NCBI RefSeq assembly: GCF_016808095.1
Contig: NC_068974.1
Coordinates: forward strand, 1,922,001 to 1,986,000
Reading direction: 5' to 3'
Length of the DNA: 64,000 bases
DNA from: Vigna angularis
Taxonomy: Eukaryota > Streptophyta > Magnoliopsida > Fabales > Fabaceae
The translations under genes and the position numbers were made by a program. Within the stretch, counting starts at the first letter, position 1. Each line of letters starts with the position of its first letter. Positions 46,765 through 59,673 of this stretch are shown in pieces. The notes under the pieces are model-generated. The model was given only the letters and a program-made list of their open reading frames with translations, did not search any database and was not told where the DNA came from.

Positions 46765-47280
46765 CACTACAGGAAATGCGCTCATTACCGAAGGCCTTTG
46801 AGCCGTCAGTATTGGCTTTGGTGAATTAACTTACCGAAGGATATATGACCCTCGATAAGGTGTTGGTCTAATTAACCCCAACAGACTTGGGTTTCCCTGT
46901 ACCAACTTTAATTTTTCGATCCAAAGTTCCCCTTTCTTTCTTCGAACTCTCACCAGCATTCCCCCTTTCTTCGAGCCATCGAACCCTAACCAACATTCCC
47001 CAAATCTGCGAGGTTTCATTCACGGACGTCGTCTCCCTCCTTTGCACAGGCATTCGCACTTCATTCGTGCAAGCATTCTTTGGTGGCGGTTCGTTCCGTG
47101 GTTGCACGGGCTGCATGACAAAGTGGTTGTCGCTGCGTCAGGAGGGCTTCGTGGAGGAGGCGACAACGGTGACGAAGGGCTTCCTGGTGCGTTGAGAGCG
47201 GTGTGGGGTTCGTGGAGGAGGCAACAATCGAAGACAACACACCTGCTCGACTTCTCTCGCGTCGATATGTAAGTCTCTTA
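46765..47280 (+). mobile_element. Second CACTA element 5' end (partial)
   Basis: CACTACAGGAAATGCGCTCATTACCGAAGG, closely related to the 43837 end, with repeated 'ttaccgaagg' (46786, 46832). The first exon-like GC-rich segment (46890-47270) ends in a splice donor GATATG|GTAAGTCTC-like context at 47270. No partner 3' end identified, so extent unknown. The captured pieces at 47935-50899 might belong to it. Confidence 0.6.
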
Positions 47281-47930
47281 ACTCCTCATTTTCCCTATTT
47301 TTCATCTTCTTTTCACTGTTTTGCTTTAATTTTTAGCTTTTATAATTTGTTCTGAACTTGTTCTAAACCATTTTACCATGGAAAATATTAGTGGAGCATT
47401 TTGTGTAATGCTCCTTGATTAGTTGATTGTGTGGCCTACCCAAAATGACAAACTATCTTGACCTTAGTGATTGATATATTATTCATTTTGTTTGTTGCTT
47501 ATTTTCGGTGTTTTAAAACATGCAACAACCGTGGAAGTTGCATTTAGTCCCGAAGTTTCATCAACCTCCCTCACGACATATGGCAAAACCAAAGCTATAG
47601 AAAATGGCACAAACAATGGCTCGCTATCTACATATTTTGCTAAAGAGAAAATTCATATCCTAGTGGTTTAGTTTAGGATCATTGGTTTTGTTTAAAGGTT
47701 TTGAATTCACAAAACCTCTTCCAATTAATTAGGTTTGGAAGTGAAGCAGGGCTTACTTGTATTTCATAGAGACTTCTCTCCCTCTGCTGGTATTCAAGAA
47801 AGCCGGACTCCCATTGCTTTTCATAACTCTTCACTGACCCTGCTAATCCTCACTATCACTTTTTTATTACTGAATACAAAAATTGAACTCTAATTCTTAT
47901 TAACCTTATATTACTCCTGACCTGGGCCTC
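47281..47930. other. Non-coding or captured sequence
   Basis: One plus-strand open frame (47471-47671, 66 codons) has no recognised domain. Otherwise non-coding. Confidence 0.4.
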
Positions 47931-47934
47931 TTGG

Positions 47935-48063
47935 CGAAGGTTGTTTTTTTTCATTGACTACAACATCAGCATCTTTATTGTCTGCACCAGCCATAGCAGT
48001 TGATTCTTTCATGCTTTCCATAGAAGCTGCCAGAGCTCTTTGAATGTCCTTGTCCTCCTTTTT
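47935..48063 (-). pseudogene. Captured exon with a ubiquitin-interacting motif
   Basis: Minus strand reads VYKKEDKDIQRALAASMESM, then KESTAMAG and PSPRGPGQ. The EDKDIQRALAASME part fits the UIM consensus (acidic stretch, hydrophobic, Ala-x-x-x-Ser, acidic). No stop in this exon; flanking sequence is non-coding. It is antisense to the CACTA end at 46765. Parent gene not identified. Confidence 0.45.
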
Positions 48064-49284
48064 ATAAACCTTGATTTATGTAGTTACTTTGGGTTTTATC
48101 TATTCCCATTTGATCAGATCAACATATCAAAATTCTTTGTCAACCATCAATTAGCACCCGTCTAATGTTACAGGATTAGAGTAAATTGGTAGGTAAATAT
48201 TTGACCAGTTTTGTTAAGAAAAGGCTGAGGCATGTTTTCAGAAATTTTGACTTTCGGTTTGGAGGCTTTTACTTGGATTGCACAGGTTCTAAATGCCTTT
48301 TAGCACTTGTATAACGTTTCTTTTGCACATGTTTCAATTCAAATCACACAACCTAGCTTTTGTTACAACTCAACCAATTACAAATGCACAAATTCAAAAA
48401 TCAGAGTTGGATTCAACTTTGCACTAGAAAAAATGAACTCTAGATTGAGGTTTTGAGTAGTGAAATTGCATAACAGTGGTTATAAGTCAAATTAGAATTT
48501 TACAACAACTTTAAATCATCAAAAAAAAGTTTTTTGAGCTATTATTTGGCATATAAATAGTAGATTCCAAAATTTGACCTTATAACAGCTAATAATGTAG
48601 CAAATTAAACAATTACACACCTCATTCTAAGTTTTAATGATTCAAACGGCTAGTTATCAATGCAAATGACTGAAGAAAGTGTAAATACACTAAACTAAGC
48701 TTGAAAACAAGAACTAAGCATGATCAAACTCGAAGTGGACATTGCAAGGACATTTAGAAAGGTGAAAAGCTAGAAATTTGACCAAAATAGAAAAAATATG
48801 CTACTAGTTTTAGGTAACCAAGCTATGATTTTTCATTTCATTACTCATTTGGTTTACCTAGCATTGTGCAGGGATTTAATATAAAGTCTTCATGTCAATG
48901 GCATGCTGATGCTAATGCCTTATATGAAGATTTTCTTTCTAAACCATCACTTTTTGAGTTAAAATGGAAGTGGAGTAGTGATTTTGAGTTGGAGGCTGTT
49001 TATAACTCATTTTAGAGTTTAAAGACAATTAACATCATCAAACTAAGTTGCTTGAACATTCAGTTGTGTGTTTAAATCACTTCCATATGTTTTTGAGCAT
49101 CAAACCACCAAACTAGGGACTTTCTCTAGTGCAACGGATATATCAAATATTCATAGTGTATCTGTTCTTAGTTCTCATTATATATATGTTGAACTGTTTT
49201 TCTTAGTCATTGTAAGGGGAATGACTGTTTAAGCTTTATTTTGGGTAAGAACTGAGTGAGAGTAACTTTGTTCTGCTTCAACTT
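48064..49284. other. Non-coding DNA
   Basis: AT-rich; no gene recognised. Confidence 0.55.
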
Positions 49285-49905
49285 GAAGCCAGGGGATTCA
49301 TTTTTGGTTCCTCAATTGCGTTAGGCATTGGTGCCAAGTTTGTTCCTTTAAGCAAACCTGGAAAGCTGCCAGGTATATCTGTGTTGTGTTGAATGTAATT
49401 GAGCACTACTATTAACCTCGAAAGGCCTTGTCATAGTCATATATAGTTTGATCATTCATTATTACTTTGGGTGCTGCTTTACTGTTAATGTTTGTGGATT
49501 ACTAGTTCATGACAACTCATTTGGCTCCACCTTTAGCATTTTTTGTTCTTAGAGGAATATTGTTCCAATTAGCAGAAGAATAATAGAAGCTTAAACCATG
49601 TGAAGAACCAACATGATGAAGACTACTACTGCTACTACTATTTGGCATTTCATTGCAAGTGTTGTAGCGGATTCAAAAAACCATATTCAACCTTCTGATG
49701 AAGACTATAATTTATAAGGCAAAGTTTCCAAATAAAAGTAGGAAGAAGCTATAGCTAGCTAACTACAAGTAGGTTTGATTGAAGAAATTAAGAGAAAGAT
49801 AAATATAATATGTAATTTGGATTATTATTACTTTAAATGTGGTAGGAGGCTTTGGATGATTATCACATTAAGATTTAATCACAATTTTTTTTAATTTAAA
49901 AAGAG

Positions 49906-50002
<97 letters not shown>

Positions 50003-50899
50003 TAATCCAAATCATAAGACATACCTAATTTATATATAAAATCATGATATAGTTATACACTATATAGATTAAAGAAGTCAGTAACGAAAAAAGAGTTCTC
50101 TTTATGTTTACACACAACCAAAATTATTATCTAAAAATAAAAGAATCAACCATGTTGACATAACACAATTCATTCTGGTTAGGAAAACAAGATACTAAAT
50201 TAAACATGTTGCTCACTTTGAAACAATTCATTTTCTTGTAAGTTGAAAGTAATACTCACATGAACAAGATTCTTAGAATCTTTCAGCTGTGTCTGTCAAT
50301 TTAAACTGGTACTTGTTCCAGTGCATTGATTTGGTCTGTAAAGTGATGCCTAATCTTTGACTTGGTTCATGTTTAGGGGAAGTAATTTCTGAAAAATATG
50401 TTCTAGAAATGAAATGATTGTTTGGAGTTGCATGTTGGTGCTATTCAGTCCAGCGAACGTGTCATAATTATTGATGATTTGGTGGCCACAAGTGGAACTC
50501 TATCAGCAGCAATTAGACTTCTAGGTGATTTGTTGTTGCAGCCTTTTATGATTGAAATAACTCTTTTGTTCTATATTCTCTTTTGCAAGAAAAAATGTCT
50601 TATAAAGTGAATGTATTTCTGTGGTGAGTAAATAAAGATGCATTCAGCTTTGATTTCTCATGATTGTAGACCATGATTCACTTCAAATTAAGGGTTCATA
50701 CATGTAACTGTCTTGTCACACTCCTAGGTAACTACAAGAAATAAAAAGCATGTTTAAATATATATAAAAAAAAGCTTTATGAATTAACCCCCATTTTTTG
50801 TTGTTGTTCCTAAAATGGTTAAGTTTGCTTTCAATTGTAGAACTTACTGGTGCTAAAGTAGTGGAGTGTGCTTGTGTGATTGGTCTCTCTGATCTCAAG
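49285..50899 (+). pseudogene. Adenine phosphoribosyltransferase pseudogene, three exons
   Basis: Exon A 49285-49372 ([29 protein letters not shown]), exon B 50377-50524 (GEVISEKYVLE, then ELHVGAIQSSERVIIIDDLV, ATSGTLSAAIRLL) and exon C 50841-50899 (ELTGAKVVECACVIGLSDLK). These match plant APRT, which salvages adenine to AMP with PRPP. The VIIIDDLVATSGT segment is the PRPP-binding loop. Exon B carries a 2-bp deletion near 50410 that shifts the frame between YVLE and LHVGA. Exon A lacks a proper acceptor, and no N-terminal or last exon was found. Introns are retained, so it is a DNA-level copy and not a retrocopy. Confidence 0.88.
49910..50000. repeat. (TA)n microsatellite in APRT pseudogene intron
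   Basis: About 45 TA units, one of the longest in the window. Confidence 0.95.
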
Positions 50900-51280
50900 G
50901 TAATGGCTAAACTGAATCAATGTTTTTGTAAGTTGTGTTGTAGTAGCTAGTCTTAGAAAATTTCATCTTGTTCTTGACATGCTAAAGTAAGTTCTTTACC
51001 AAATTCATTACCTTTTTGTCATACTATGAGTGATCCCATAATGGTTAGAAATAAGTGTTGGAAATCCCATGTAAGAACAAATTACAGTGTATGAGTGTGA
51101 GTGAAATCTCACATTACTCAACTTAGGATTGATTTAGCGTTAATCTTACTACTTTAATATCATTTTAAGATATCTATAGTTTGAAATGATTAGCAAAGTG
51201 TCAGATTAAGTAATAAATTAGCACCACTATTTCACACATAAATTAGCACCAAAGCAGATCAAAAACTGCACCAGAAATTG
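50900..51280. other. Intergenic DNA
   Basis: No gene. Resembles dispersed repeat sequence ('gttggaaatcccatg'). Confidence 0.45.
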
Positions 51281-51690
51281 TTAGGTTTCTGGGTATGAAA
51301 CCTAACTGTCTCACAGCACACACTCACAGAATAGAACCCCCTTCTACCAAACCCCCCTTGCCTTCTTATAAAGGCAACCCACTTCTAACTACCTAACAAC
51401 AATTAATTCATAAACTGAACAATTAATTCTTCAACTGTTTTCTCTCTCCTGCACACCTATTATCCATTATAACCTATCATATTATATTCTATCATTACAC
51501 CCTGCTGCAAAACAACCTTGTCCTCAAGGTTGGTACAGTAGTACTTGTTTCCATGGCTAATCATCATAGGAAGGGAACCCACTGGCTGCTGCCTCCAATT
51601 CAGGTCTGGAGGCTTGGGTGGTGGTCTATATGAAAAAATTGTTGACTCCTTTAAGAGTTGCTTTTTTTCCAGAATTCCCATGGACCCTAT
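51281..51690 (-). mobile_element. LTR-retroelement 3' end (minus orientation)
   Basis: Minus strand: the C-terminus of a polyprotein (NLEDKVVLQQGVM near 51535-51500), as in gypsy polyproteins that end in a 'EDKV/EDKLF' segment, then an LTR-like end (TGATAGAATATAATATG) extending to TGTTAGG at 51281. About 216 bp of putative LTR. No further domain upstream; truncated near 51690. Confidence 0.5.
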
Positions 51691-51881
51691 TAATGAGAGA
51701 GGTAAGTAAGGGTTTGGGGTTTCTTTCTTTTTTTTAGTTTTGAGAATGAAAATTATTAAAATACCCTTAACCTTAAAATTTAGAATCCATGATATATAAG
51801 GATATTTTTGTCTACTAAAACCCGGTATACATTGCTAAAAAATGTACCAATTGAAAAACAGACTTACGCGCGTTAGCAAAC

Positions 51882-51884
<3 letters not shown>

Positions 51885-51974
<90 letters not shown>
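51885..51974. repeat. (TA)n microsatellite at left edge of duplication copy B
   Basis: About 45 TA units; similarity to copy A starts right after. Confidence 0.95.
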
Positions 51975-51977
<3 letters not shown>

Positions 51978-52573
51978 GACATATATTTATTACAAGTTAA
52001 TAAAAATATGAATGTTAATAAATGCCATATAATAAGTAATAAGTGTTAAATATTAAATGTTTTGCATGACTTACAATATAATAAGTAACGTACAATAGTT
52101 ATTATTGTAAATATTTTTTTTTCTAATTTCATAAAAAAGAATTAAAAACATAAATGTGAAGAAGCAGAACGTTGTACATTATTATTTTTTATGAAATTCG
52201 TTATCATATACAGAAAATATTTGACTTTATCATTCATCTAAAAATGTTATTAGGATTACTTGAATATTTTAATCAGTTTATTATATATATATATATATAA
52301 TTATAAATAACATATCTATTAAAAGTTAATAAAGATATATAATAAACGATAATAAATGGCATATAATAAATAATAAATAGAAAATATTAAATGTTATATT
52401 AATTGATATATAATAAATAACAATAGTTATTATATTTTAAATACGTTGTTCAAATTATATAGAAAAAACTTAAAATCATGATAAGAAACCCAATGAGTAT
52501 TATAAATTTTCTTTATGACATTCATTACTATATACAGCACATGTTTGACCTTAAATATTTCAATCAATTTATT

Positions 52574-52590
<17 letters not shown>

Positions 52591-52644
<54 letters not shown>
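52591..52644. repeat. (TA)n between TATA and start codon of copy B gene
   Basis: About 27 TA units, not present at the same place in copy A. Confidence 0.95.
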
Positions 52645-52646
<2 letters not shown>

Positions 52647-52668
52647 ACCTATTGTAGTGGTGAAAAAG

Positions 52669-54987
52669 ATGATTCATATATTGTTATTTGTTCTACATTT
52701 GTTGAGTAGTCATGTTTGCTATAAAGTTGAAGGAATTCCATTTATACTAAAGGAGGATTTGAAGTTAGAGAGAGAAGTTGAGATTATTAATAAGCCTTCT
52801 ATTAAGAATATTCATGTATGTTTCAACATTTTGATATTTTATTATATGTTTCCTTTAGTTGATATCACATTACATGATTTAATAATTTTGTTTTGGATTT
52901 GATAGATGGAAAGTGGACAAATTGTGGATTGTATTGACATTTACAAACAACCATCATTTGACCATCCTTTATTAAAGGACCATAAGTTGCAGGTATATAA
53001 CTAAAATCTTTAATTACACATAAATTTGACTTTCAATTTTTTTCCCATATTTGTCATTAAGTTTCAACCCTTCTTCCACCATGTGTTCCAAACTCTGAAA
53101 ATTGTTTCTTTATTTTTTTTTTAGAGAAAACCCAACATTCGAAAGGCAACTAGAGAGACAAGACAAAAAACTTTAGGAACAAGACCCATGTTTGGATTGG
53201 ATAAGGATGAATGTCCGATGGGAACTGTTCCTATATTGAGAACAATAAAAGATGACCTTATCAGAGAAAATTCATTATTCAACAATCATATATTGGTTCA
53301 AGATATTCCTGGTGTTCATGTAAGATCTTTTTATAAAAGTAGTTTAAAATGTTGGTACTTTATTTTTTTTAAATTGTATTCCATCTAATTTTTTCAATTT
53401 GGCTATATATTTAAATATATTGAATTTTTCAGATTGCAGAAGTTGCCCTTAAACCAAATTATGGTCCTTATTACGGAGTCGGAGGTATAAATAGTATTTT
53501 TAATCCACGAGTTGATAACAAGTTTCAAATCTCTATGTCTCATATATGGGTTCAAAATGCTCCCAAAGAATCCACTAACAAGATCTCATTGGGATGGCAT
53601 GTGAGTTGAAATTTTCAAAAATAGCATTTTTTATGTATGTGTGTGTATGCATGTGTTTGTGAGTGTGGGTGTGGGTGTGGGTGTGGGTGTGGGTGTGGGT
53701 GTGGGTGTGGGTGTGTGTGCACGCGCACACGCACACACGTGTGTGAATGCATGTGAGTGTGGATGTGTTTGTGTGTGTGACCTTGTGTGTATGTGTCCAC
53801 ATGTGTGTGCTTGTATCTCTGTATGCTGGTGTTTTTGTGTGGATAAAGATGTGTGTGTGCACGTGTATGTTTATGTGTATGTTCTAATGTACTATGTGTA
53901 TGTATAATGCATACATGTGTATGAGCATGTGTATATGTATGTTTATGTGGGTGACTTAATTGCTATTAATTTGAAAAAGAAAAAAATATTCTAATAAATC
54001 CAATGCACTGTCACCAGGTGGCTCCAGAGCTGTATGGTGATCATGCAACTCATGTTTATATGTCATGGACGGTAAGAAGATATCATTTCATTTTTTTTAT
54101 ACTTATTTTATATAAATATAACATATATTTACTCTTATAATAAACAAAGGATATTTATTTCTCTTTTCGATTTCGTTTACAAGGATATAATTAAATCCTT
54201 ACTATATATCTAAATAAATTTGAATTAAATAATATATCATATTAATATTATTATTCAAAATTTGATATGGTATTAAAATTTTACAGTCAGACAACTACAA
54301 AAAGACCGGATGCTACAATATTCGATGTGTAGGTTTTGTTCAAACTGACAAAAAAATTTACCTTGGTGCAAAAATAACTACCATCTCTCATTATGGAGGA
54401 CCAATTTACTCACTTCCCTGGTCCATTTCTCAGGTCATAATCATTGTATATATCTTTCACTATAATAAATAGATAAAACTAGATTTAACTCATATGGATT
54501 AATATATTTTGATTTCTTGAATACACTTTTTTAACTGAATTCATATAGTGAAAAAAATAATAATTAATATTGTGTGGTAGACACAATTAACACTAAGTGT
54601 GTATGTTTTCAGGATGCCGTGACAAAAAATTGGTGGATAAGTATAAATAATAAGTTTATTGGATATCTTCCAGCAAAATTGTTCTCAAACATGAGTTCAG
54701 CTTAAGAAGTAGGTTGGGGTGGAAGAACAAGAACTAATCCTGGTACTCAAAGTCCTCAAATGGGGTCTGGCTATTTTGCTCGTGATAATAATGTTTCGCA
54801 CGCTTGTTTCTTTAAAGAAGTTTCGATTCAAGATAATGAAAGAAAAACTCATGGAGCTAAAGTATATGAAACTCATTCTTTCAGTGACAATCCTAATTGT
54901 TACGATGTTAGATACTATGGGAATCAAGACCCCTACTATGGTTACCTTCTCCTGTTTGGAGGACCCGGTGGTAATTGTGGCAATTAA
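52669..54987 (+). pseudogene. Neprosin-family gene copy B, truncated by nonsense codon
   Basis: Exons 52669-52815, 52906-52992, 53125-53319, 53433-53600, 54018-54071, 54287-54433 and 54613-54987, all phase 0 and collinear with copy A; exon 1 is three codons longer (VEIINKPS). All splice sites are intact. In exon 7 a TAA at 54703-54705 interrupts SNMSSA|EVGWGGR; the remaining 93 codons to the natural TAA (54985) are open and conserved to FGGPGGNCGN. The truncated product would lose the C-terminal third of the neprosin domain. Like copy A, it has Ser and Arg at the two presumed catalytic Glu positions. The recent stop with otherwise open frames suggests recent inactivation, or an error to be checked. 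Confidence 0.88.
53664..53722 (+). repeat. (GGTGTG)n hexanucleotide array in intron 4 of copy B
   Basis: Nine or so tandem GTGGGT units then an alternating purine-pyrimidine stretch (GTGTGTGCACGCGCACACGCACACACG, 53711-53740) prone to Z-DNA; flanked by TG-rich sequence. Confidence 0.9.
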
Positions 54988-56780
54988 TTTACTTTTTAAT
55001 TAAACTTTAGATGAAGCTAAGAAAAACTAGCATGATTTCCAATAAACTAATTTTATAATATTCTTTTTTTTGCAGTGGAAGATTAATATTATTGTTCTTT
55101 TTCGTATTTTAATTTAGTTTAGAAATAAGTTGCAAAACTTTTGTTTATAGGTAGACAACTATACCAATATTTCTTTATTCATAAGCTACGAATTTTACTA
55201 ACGTCAGTTACTCACAAATATTAAACATATCTCCCACCAATGGAATTTTATGTATATTAACATTACTTCAGAATATAATTCTAATTTATATGTTATATAT
55301 TATTTGGTTTTCACATTTTTCTAATTTATTTATTGTATTTCAAAATTTTAGACATAAAATTAATTAAGTCTTTTCTTGTATCGAAAAAATTGTTCATGAT
55401 CTTACCATGAACACGATCATTTCAAAGATAAGAATTTCAGGAGCTGAGTTGATAATTTCAGCAATTGATGATTGGATCTTTAAACGAGGTCGATGAGAGA
55501 TCTATATGTACAAAATATTCTCAGACTTTGAAATAAGTAATATTAAGTATAATAATATAATAAATAGTAAAAAGGAATTAAGTGAATACTTCATAAAATA
55601 CTAAAACAAATAATATTTATAAAGTCTACAGACCTTGAATTTGAAGGCTGAAAAAATAAATCGGGTAAGAACCTGTTTATGTTCGGATAATGAAAACATG
55701 ATGCTTATAAACATGTTTCCGAATATTTTGTTGATTCCAAGTCTCATTAATTAGCCATGTAGGTATAGAAATCCCTCCCCAAAATTTGAAAGCCATTAAG
55801 AAGTACAGTGGGATTGAGTTAGAGTGAATTAGCCTAAACTTTGTCTTCAATAATGAAATATGAGATTGAATTTTGACCATTTTCATTTTGAAGGTCCACA
55901 TTCCAAGGTCATTTCTTCAAAAAACTTTTATAAAAGTAAAAAAAATGTCATGTCTACTGGTGGTTGGATTCTCGATGCACATTAATAATGTTTTTTCTTG
56001 ATTTTTGAGTATGTTACATCAGTTGGTCACTACCTTTCCATCTACCTATTCCATGCTAACCATGGTAAATTTACCACACCAGTCTTGCCAACATTATCGA
56101 TAGTGCTAAGAAGTGACTTGATTTATCCAATCTAATTCTTGAAAGGGTTACAGTATCCAATTTCATTGGTTTCCTACTCAATTTCATCTAGAATGGTATT
56201 CCCAAAATGAACATAATTATTTAGTTCTCTTTTCTCTATTATAGAAGGAAATTGTTAAAATAGACAACAAAATTGTTAAGATTTTGAATAACAAAACACT
56301 ACCAGATGATAAAGTTTATGGTCAAAGGTAAAAAGTGTGGTTAGACAACTAAAAAAAGTATCTAATGAATAGTGATAATGAGAAATTCGTGAATTTGTTT
56401 GAATATCAAAATATATGATGTATTGCTTGCAATTACTTAATTGATTTATACTCATTAGAAAATGCAAAGGCCAAATCTAAAGCATTAGAAAAGTTTAAAC
56501 ATTAGACGAGTCGAGGTGTTAGATGATTTTAATTGTAGAAATCATTAGGTAAATGCATTAGACAACCTAAATGTCTAGACAACCTAAGTTATTGTGTTAT
56601 ACGATTAAGGTGTTAAATGAGTACGGTGTTAGACGAGTCAATAAAATTCAAGTCATCAGACGACTAATGCATTAGACGACTCCAGACAACTAAAGTCATA
56701 AGACGAGTTCTGTGTCAGACGACTATGGCATTATACGAGCCAAAACAACTTAAGTTATTAGATCACTTATGAGATGACCT
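54988..56780. other. 3' flank of neprosin copy B, non-coding
   Basis: Counterpart of 24920-26763. No gene recognised. Confidence 0.65.
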
Positions 56781-59665
56781 TTGTAACACTCATTTTAGGA
56801 TGTCACTTATATTTGTAAAACAACCTCTGATACCATTATTAAATAGTGAACTTAGAAAACAACCAAGAAAGACATTATTTATTCAACACAAGAAATGTTA
56901 AAACTGACAAAAAAAACTTTATTTCAATTCAAACATAAATGTCATTCAGAAATTACAATGTAAAACAACATTGTTTAATGTTAAAACTGACCAAAAAAAA
57001 CTTTATTTCAATTCAAACATAAATGTTGTTCAAAAATTACAATGTAAAACAACATTGTTCCAAATACATTTAGAAAAATCCCAAAAGATTTCACAGTACG
57101 CTCTACACTTTAAGAGTCTCCAGTATCATGAGTAACAATATCTGTTCTCGTATAACAACACAAGTTATACAATCATTGTATAAAAATAAATAAGCTAACC
57201 AGAAAAAAGACACAAGATGAATATAAAAAAAGTTTGACTGACCCACACCACTCACACCCATCATACCAATCCATGAAAAGTAAAATCAAATCCATCAAAG
57301 TCACCATATTGTATCACCACTAAGTAATACCCAAATAATATGTCTTTTCCTGTAACATTGTTACTCTTCTTGCTTCCATAAGTCTTATGAGTAAAAAATC
57401 TACTTAATTCCATAAGCCTTATGAGTAAAATTCTGCTTAAGCCCAATGCCTTACGGTCAAGACCTATTTCCCTTGCTTCCCAAAACTCTTAAAATCTGTC
57501 AGCTTACCAAAGCCTCACAAATAGAGCACTATACCCAGCTCAAACCAAAGCCTTATGGGCAAAATAAACCTCTTTTTTCCCCGAATTTATAGTTACGGTA
57601 GAAGACATAACAAACAAACTCGTCTTCCAACACCAATTGAACTAATGAGCCATCACCAATCTCGTATTCCAACAACAATTGAACTGCCAAGATAGCAAAC
57701 ATACTCGTCTCCCAAAACCAACTGAACCAATGAGCCATAACATAATCACGTCTTTTAACACCATTTGAATCGACAAGACTTACCACATTAAACAACTCAA
57801 TCAACAATAGAGTAATACTCTTATTTTGGAAAGACCATACTTGATGATAGCCAAGACAATATTAAATGTACCAAGGGACTCTCACTATGAAATTTGGTGA
57901 TACCTAAGTTAAACTTAATATTTTTTATGCTTTGACGCATCTTAATGAAAGAATAATTGAAAAATGGTAAGCTAGATTTGTTAAAAAATGAAGAGGTTAT
58001 TGCATTGATGGAAAAAATGTGAACCTTTTTGTGGTGTAGTAACCTTGATCTATCAAAGCAACCATTTGCCTTCTTTCCTATAGGATCGTTCTATGTTGAC
58101 TCTTAAGAAATCTAGTCTAGTAACAATGAAAACGAAGACATCTTAGATTACCATGCACACTTAAACTCCAAGGTACACTAATCACTCCTCTATGAAGCTT
58201 CAACCGTAGCTCGAACAATCGTTCTGGGTATGGCCTCAATCGCAACAATTAGGATATGGTGGACATGATCAACAATGTGGCTTCTGCTCAAATGGTTCAT
58301 CGCTTAGCTCCTTGGCTTCAGTTCCTTCTCCATAATGGCAGCCATCTCAGTATGCCCCTTGGAATCCCTAGGGCTAGACTCCCCCTCCTTGAGGCATGCC
58401 TCCTTGTCCTTTTCCCACATCATAGTGGGCTCGCCTTCGAAGCAAGTTGGCATTCTAGGTTAATGTTAGAAATAGGAAGCTTTATATCTCAATCCAAGAG
58501 GGGGGTGAATTGGATTTAAACCTTTTTTGAAAATCTTTTTCAAATCTTTAAAGAGTTCTTAAAACTTGAAATCAATATCCAAAGATTAAATGAATCAACT
58601 AAGTAAAGAAAAAATAAAAGAAAGATCAAAGAACACCAAGATTTATACTGGTTCAGCTTATCAAAAGCCTATATTTAGTCTTCTCCCAACAACCTGAGTT
58701 GAGAGGCTTTCCACTAAATCAATTTTGAGTTGAGAATAGAATGAAACACTCAATTTCAATTCTCACCACGCTCAAATCAGATTACAACACAAATAAGAGA
58801 GGCAAACACTCAGTCTCACTCAATACAAGAGATGAAAACCTTCAATCTCTAACCTGGCTTACTCGCACAGGTGTTACACAATGTAGAAACAATGATACAC
58901 TGATCAGAAAACACTCTTCTAATGTAGAATTATTAGCAACAATGAAGTCCACCTGATCTTGAATGAATCTTTGAATGTATCATCACCAATGTAGCGTGAA
59001 ATCCTCTAAGAAACAGGCCTCGAGTATTTGAAAGTATATTAGTATTCTTGAGAGACCCTGTACACAAAACTCAAAAAGTATATTAGTATTTGAACATTAA
59101 AACGTTAATGAAACAAGTCTCGAGTCAGGTTTATATAGAAAATTCAAATCCTAACACAATTTAATCGACTATATATTATCATAAATCTATTATGTATTTG
59201 CCTATATTTTAACAGATTATTACACATGTATAATTGATTATTTCAACACTTATTTCTATAATTGTTTCTTCTAACAGACTTAACAAATTAGACTATTTGC
59301 ATAATGGATTATACCTTGCTTTCAGTTTTAATCGATTATTGAACTTATATAATCGATTATATTGTCACTTAGCCTAGTTAGTGATCCATTTTCCTTTTTA
59401 ACAGATTATATTACTTATATAACATATTATGCCTATTTCTTTGTTTTAATCGGTTATATAACTTATGTAATCGATTATAATAGAGTGATTTGCTCGTGTT
59501 TAACTTTCTAAGTGTTCTGACTTGTTCTAATGGATTATACCACTTATGTAATCGATTATAATTACATGAAACTAGATTCTCAATTTGTTTTAGGCTTATT
59601 TCACTAATCATGAATGAACTAAGACATCTAACAGTAACATGTCAATGATTTAAACATTTGATTAA
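56781..59665 (+). mobile_element. Decayed LTR-retroelement-like sequence (copy B)
   Basis: Counterpart of 26764-29560, starting TGTAACACTCATTTTAGG. It has an additional ~78-bp tandem duplication near 56895-57070 ('aatgttaaaactgac.aaaaaaactttatttcaattcaaacataaatg' twice) not seen in copy A. TAATCGATTA cluster at 59160-59570. Confidence 0.4.
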
Positions 59666-59673
59666 AACCATTT

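Larger units (their letters stand above)
51975..59665 (+). repeat. Segmental duplication, copy B
   Basis: Direct-orientation counterpart of about 21160-29560; see that entry. Divergence is modest in exons and larger in introns and flanks. Confidence 0.9.
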
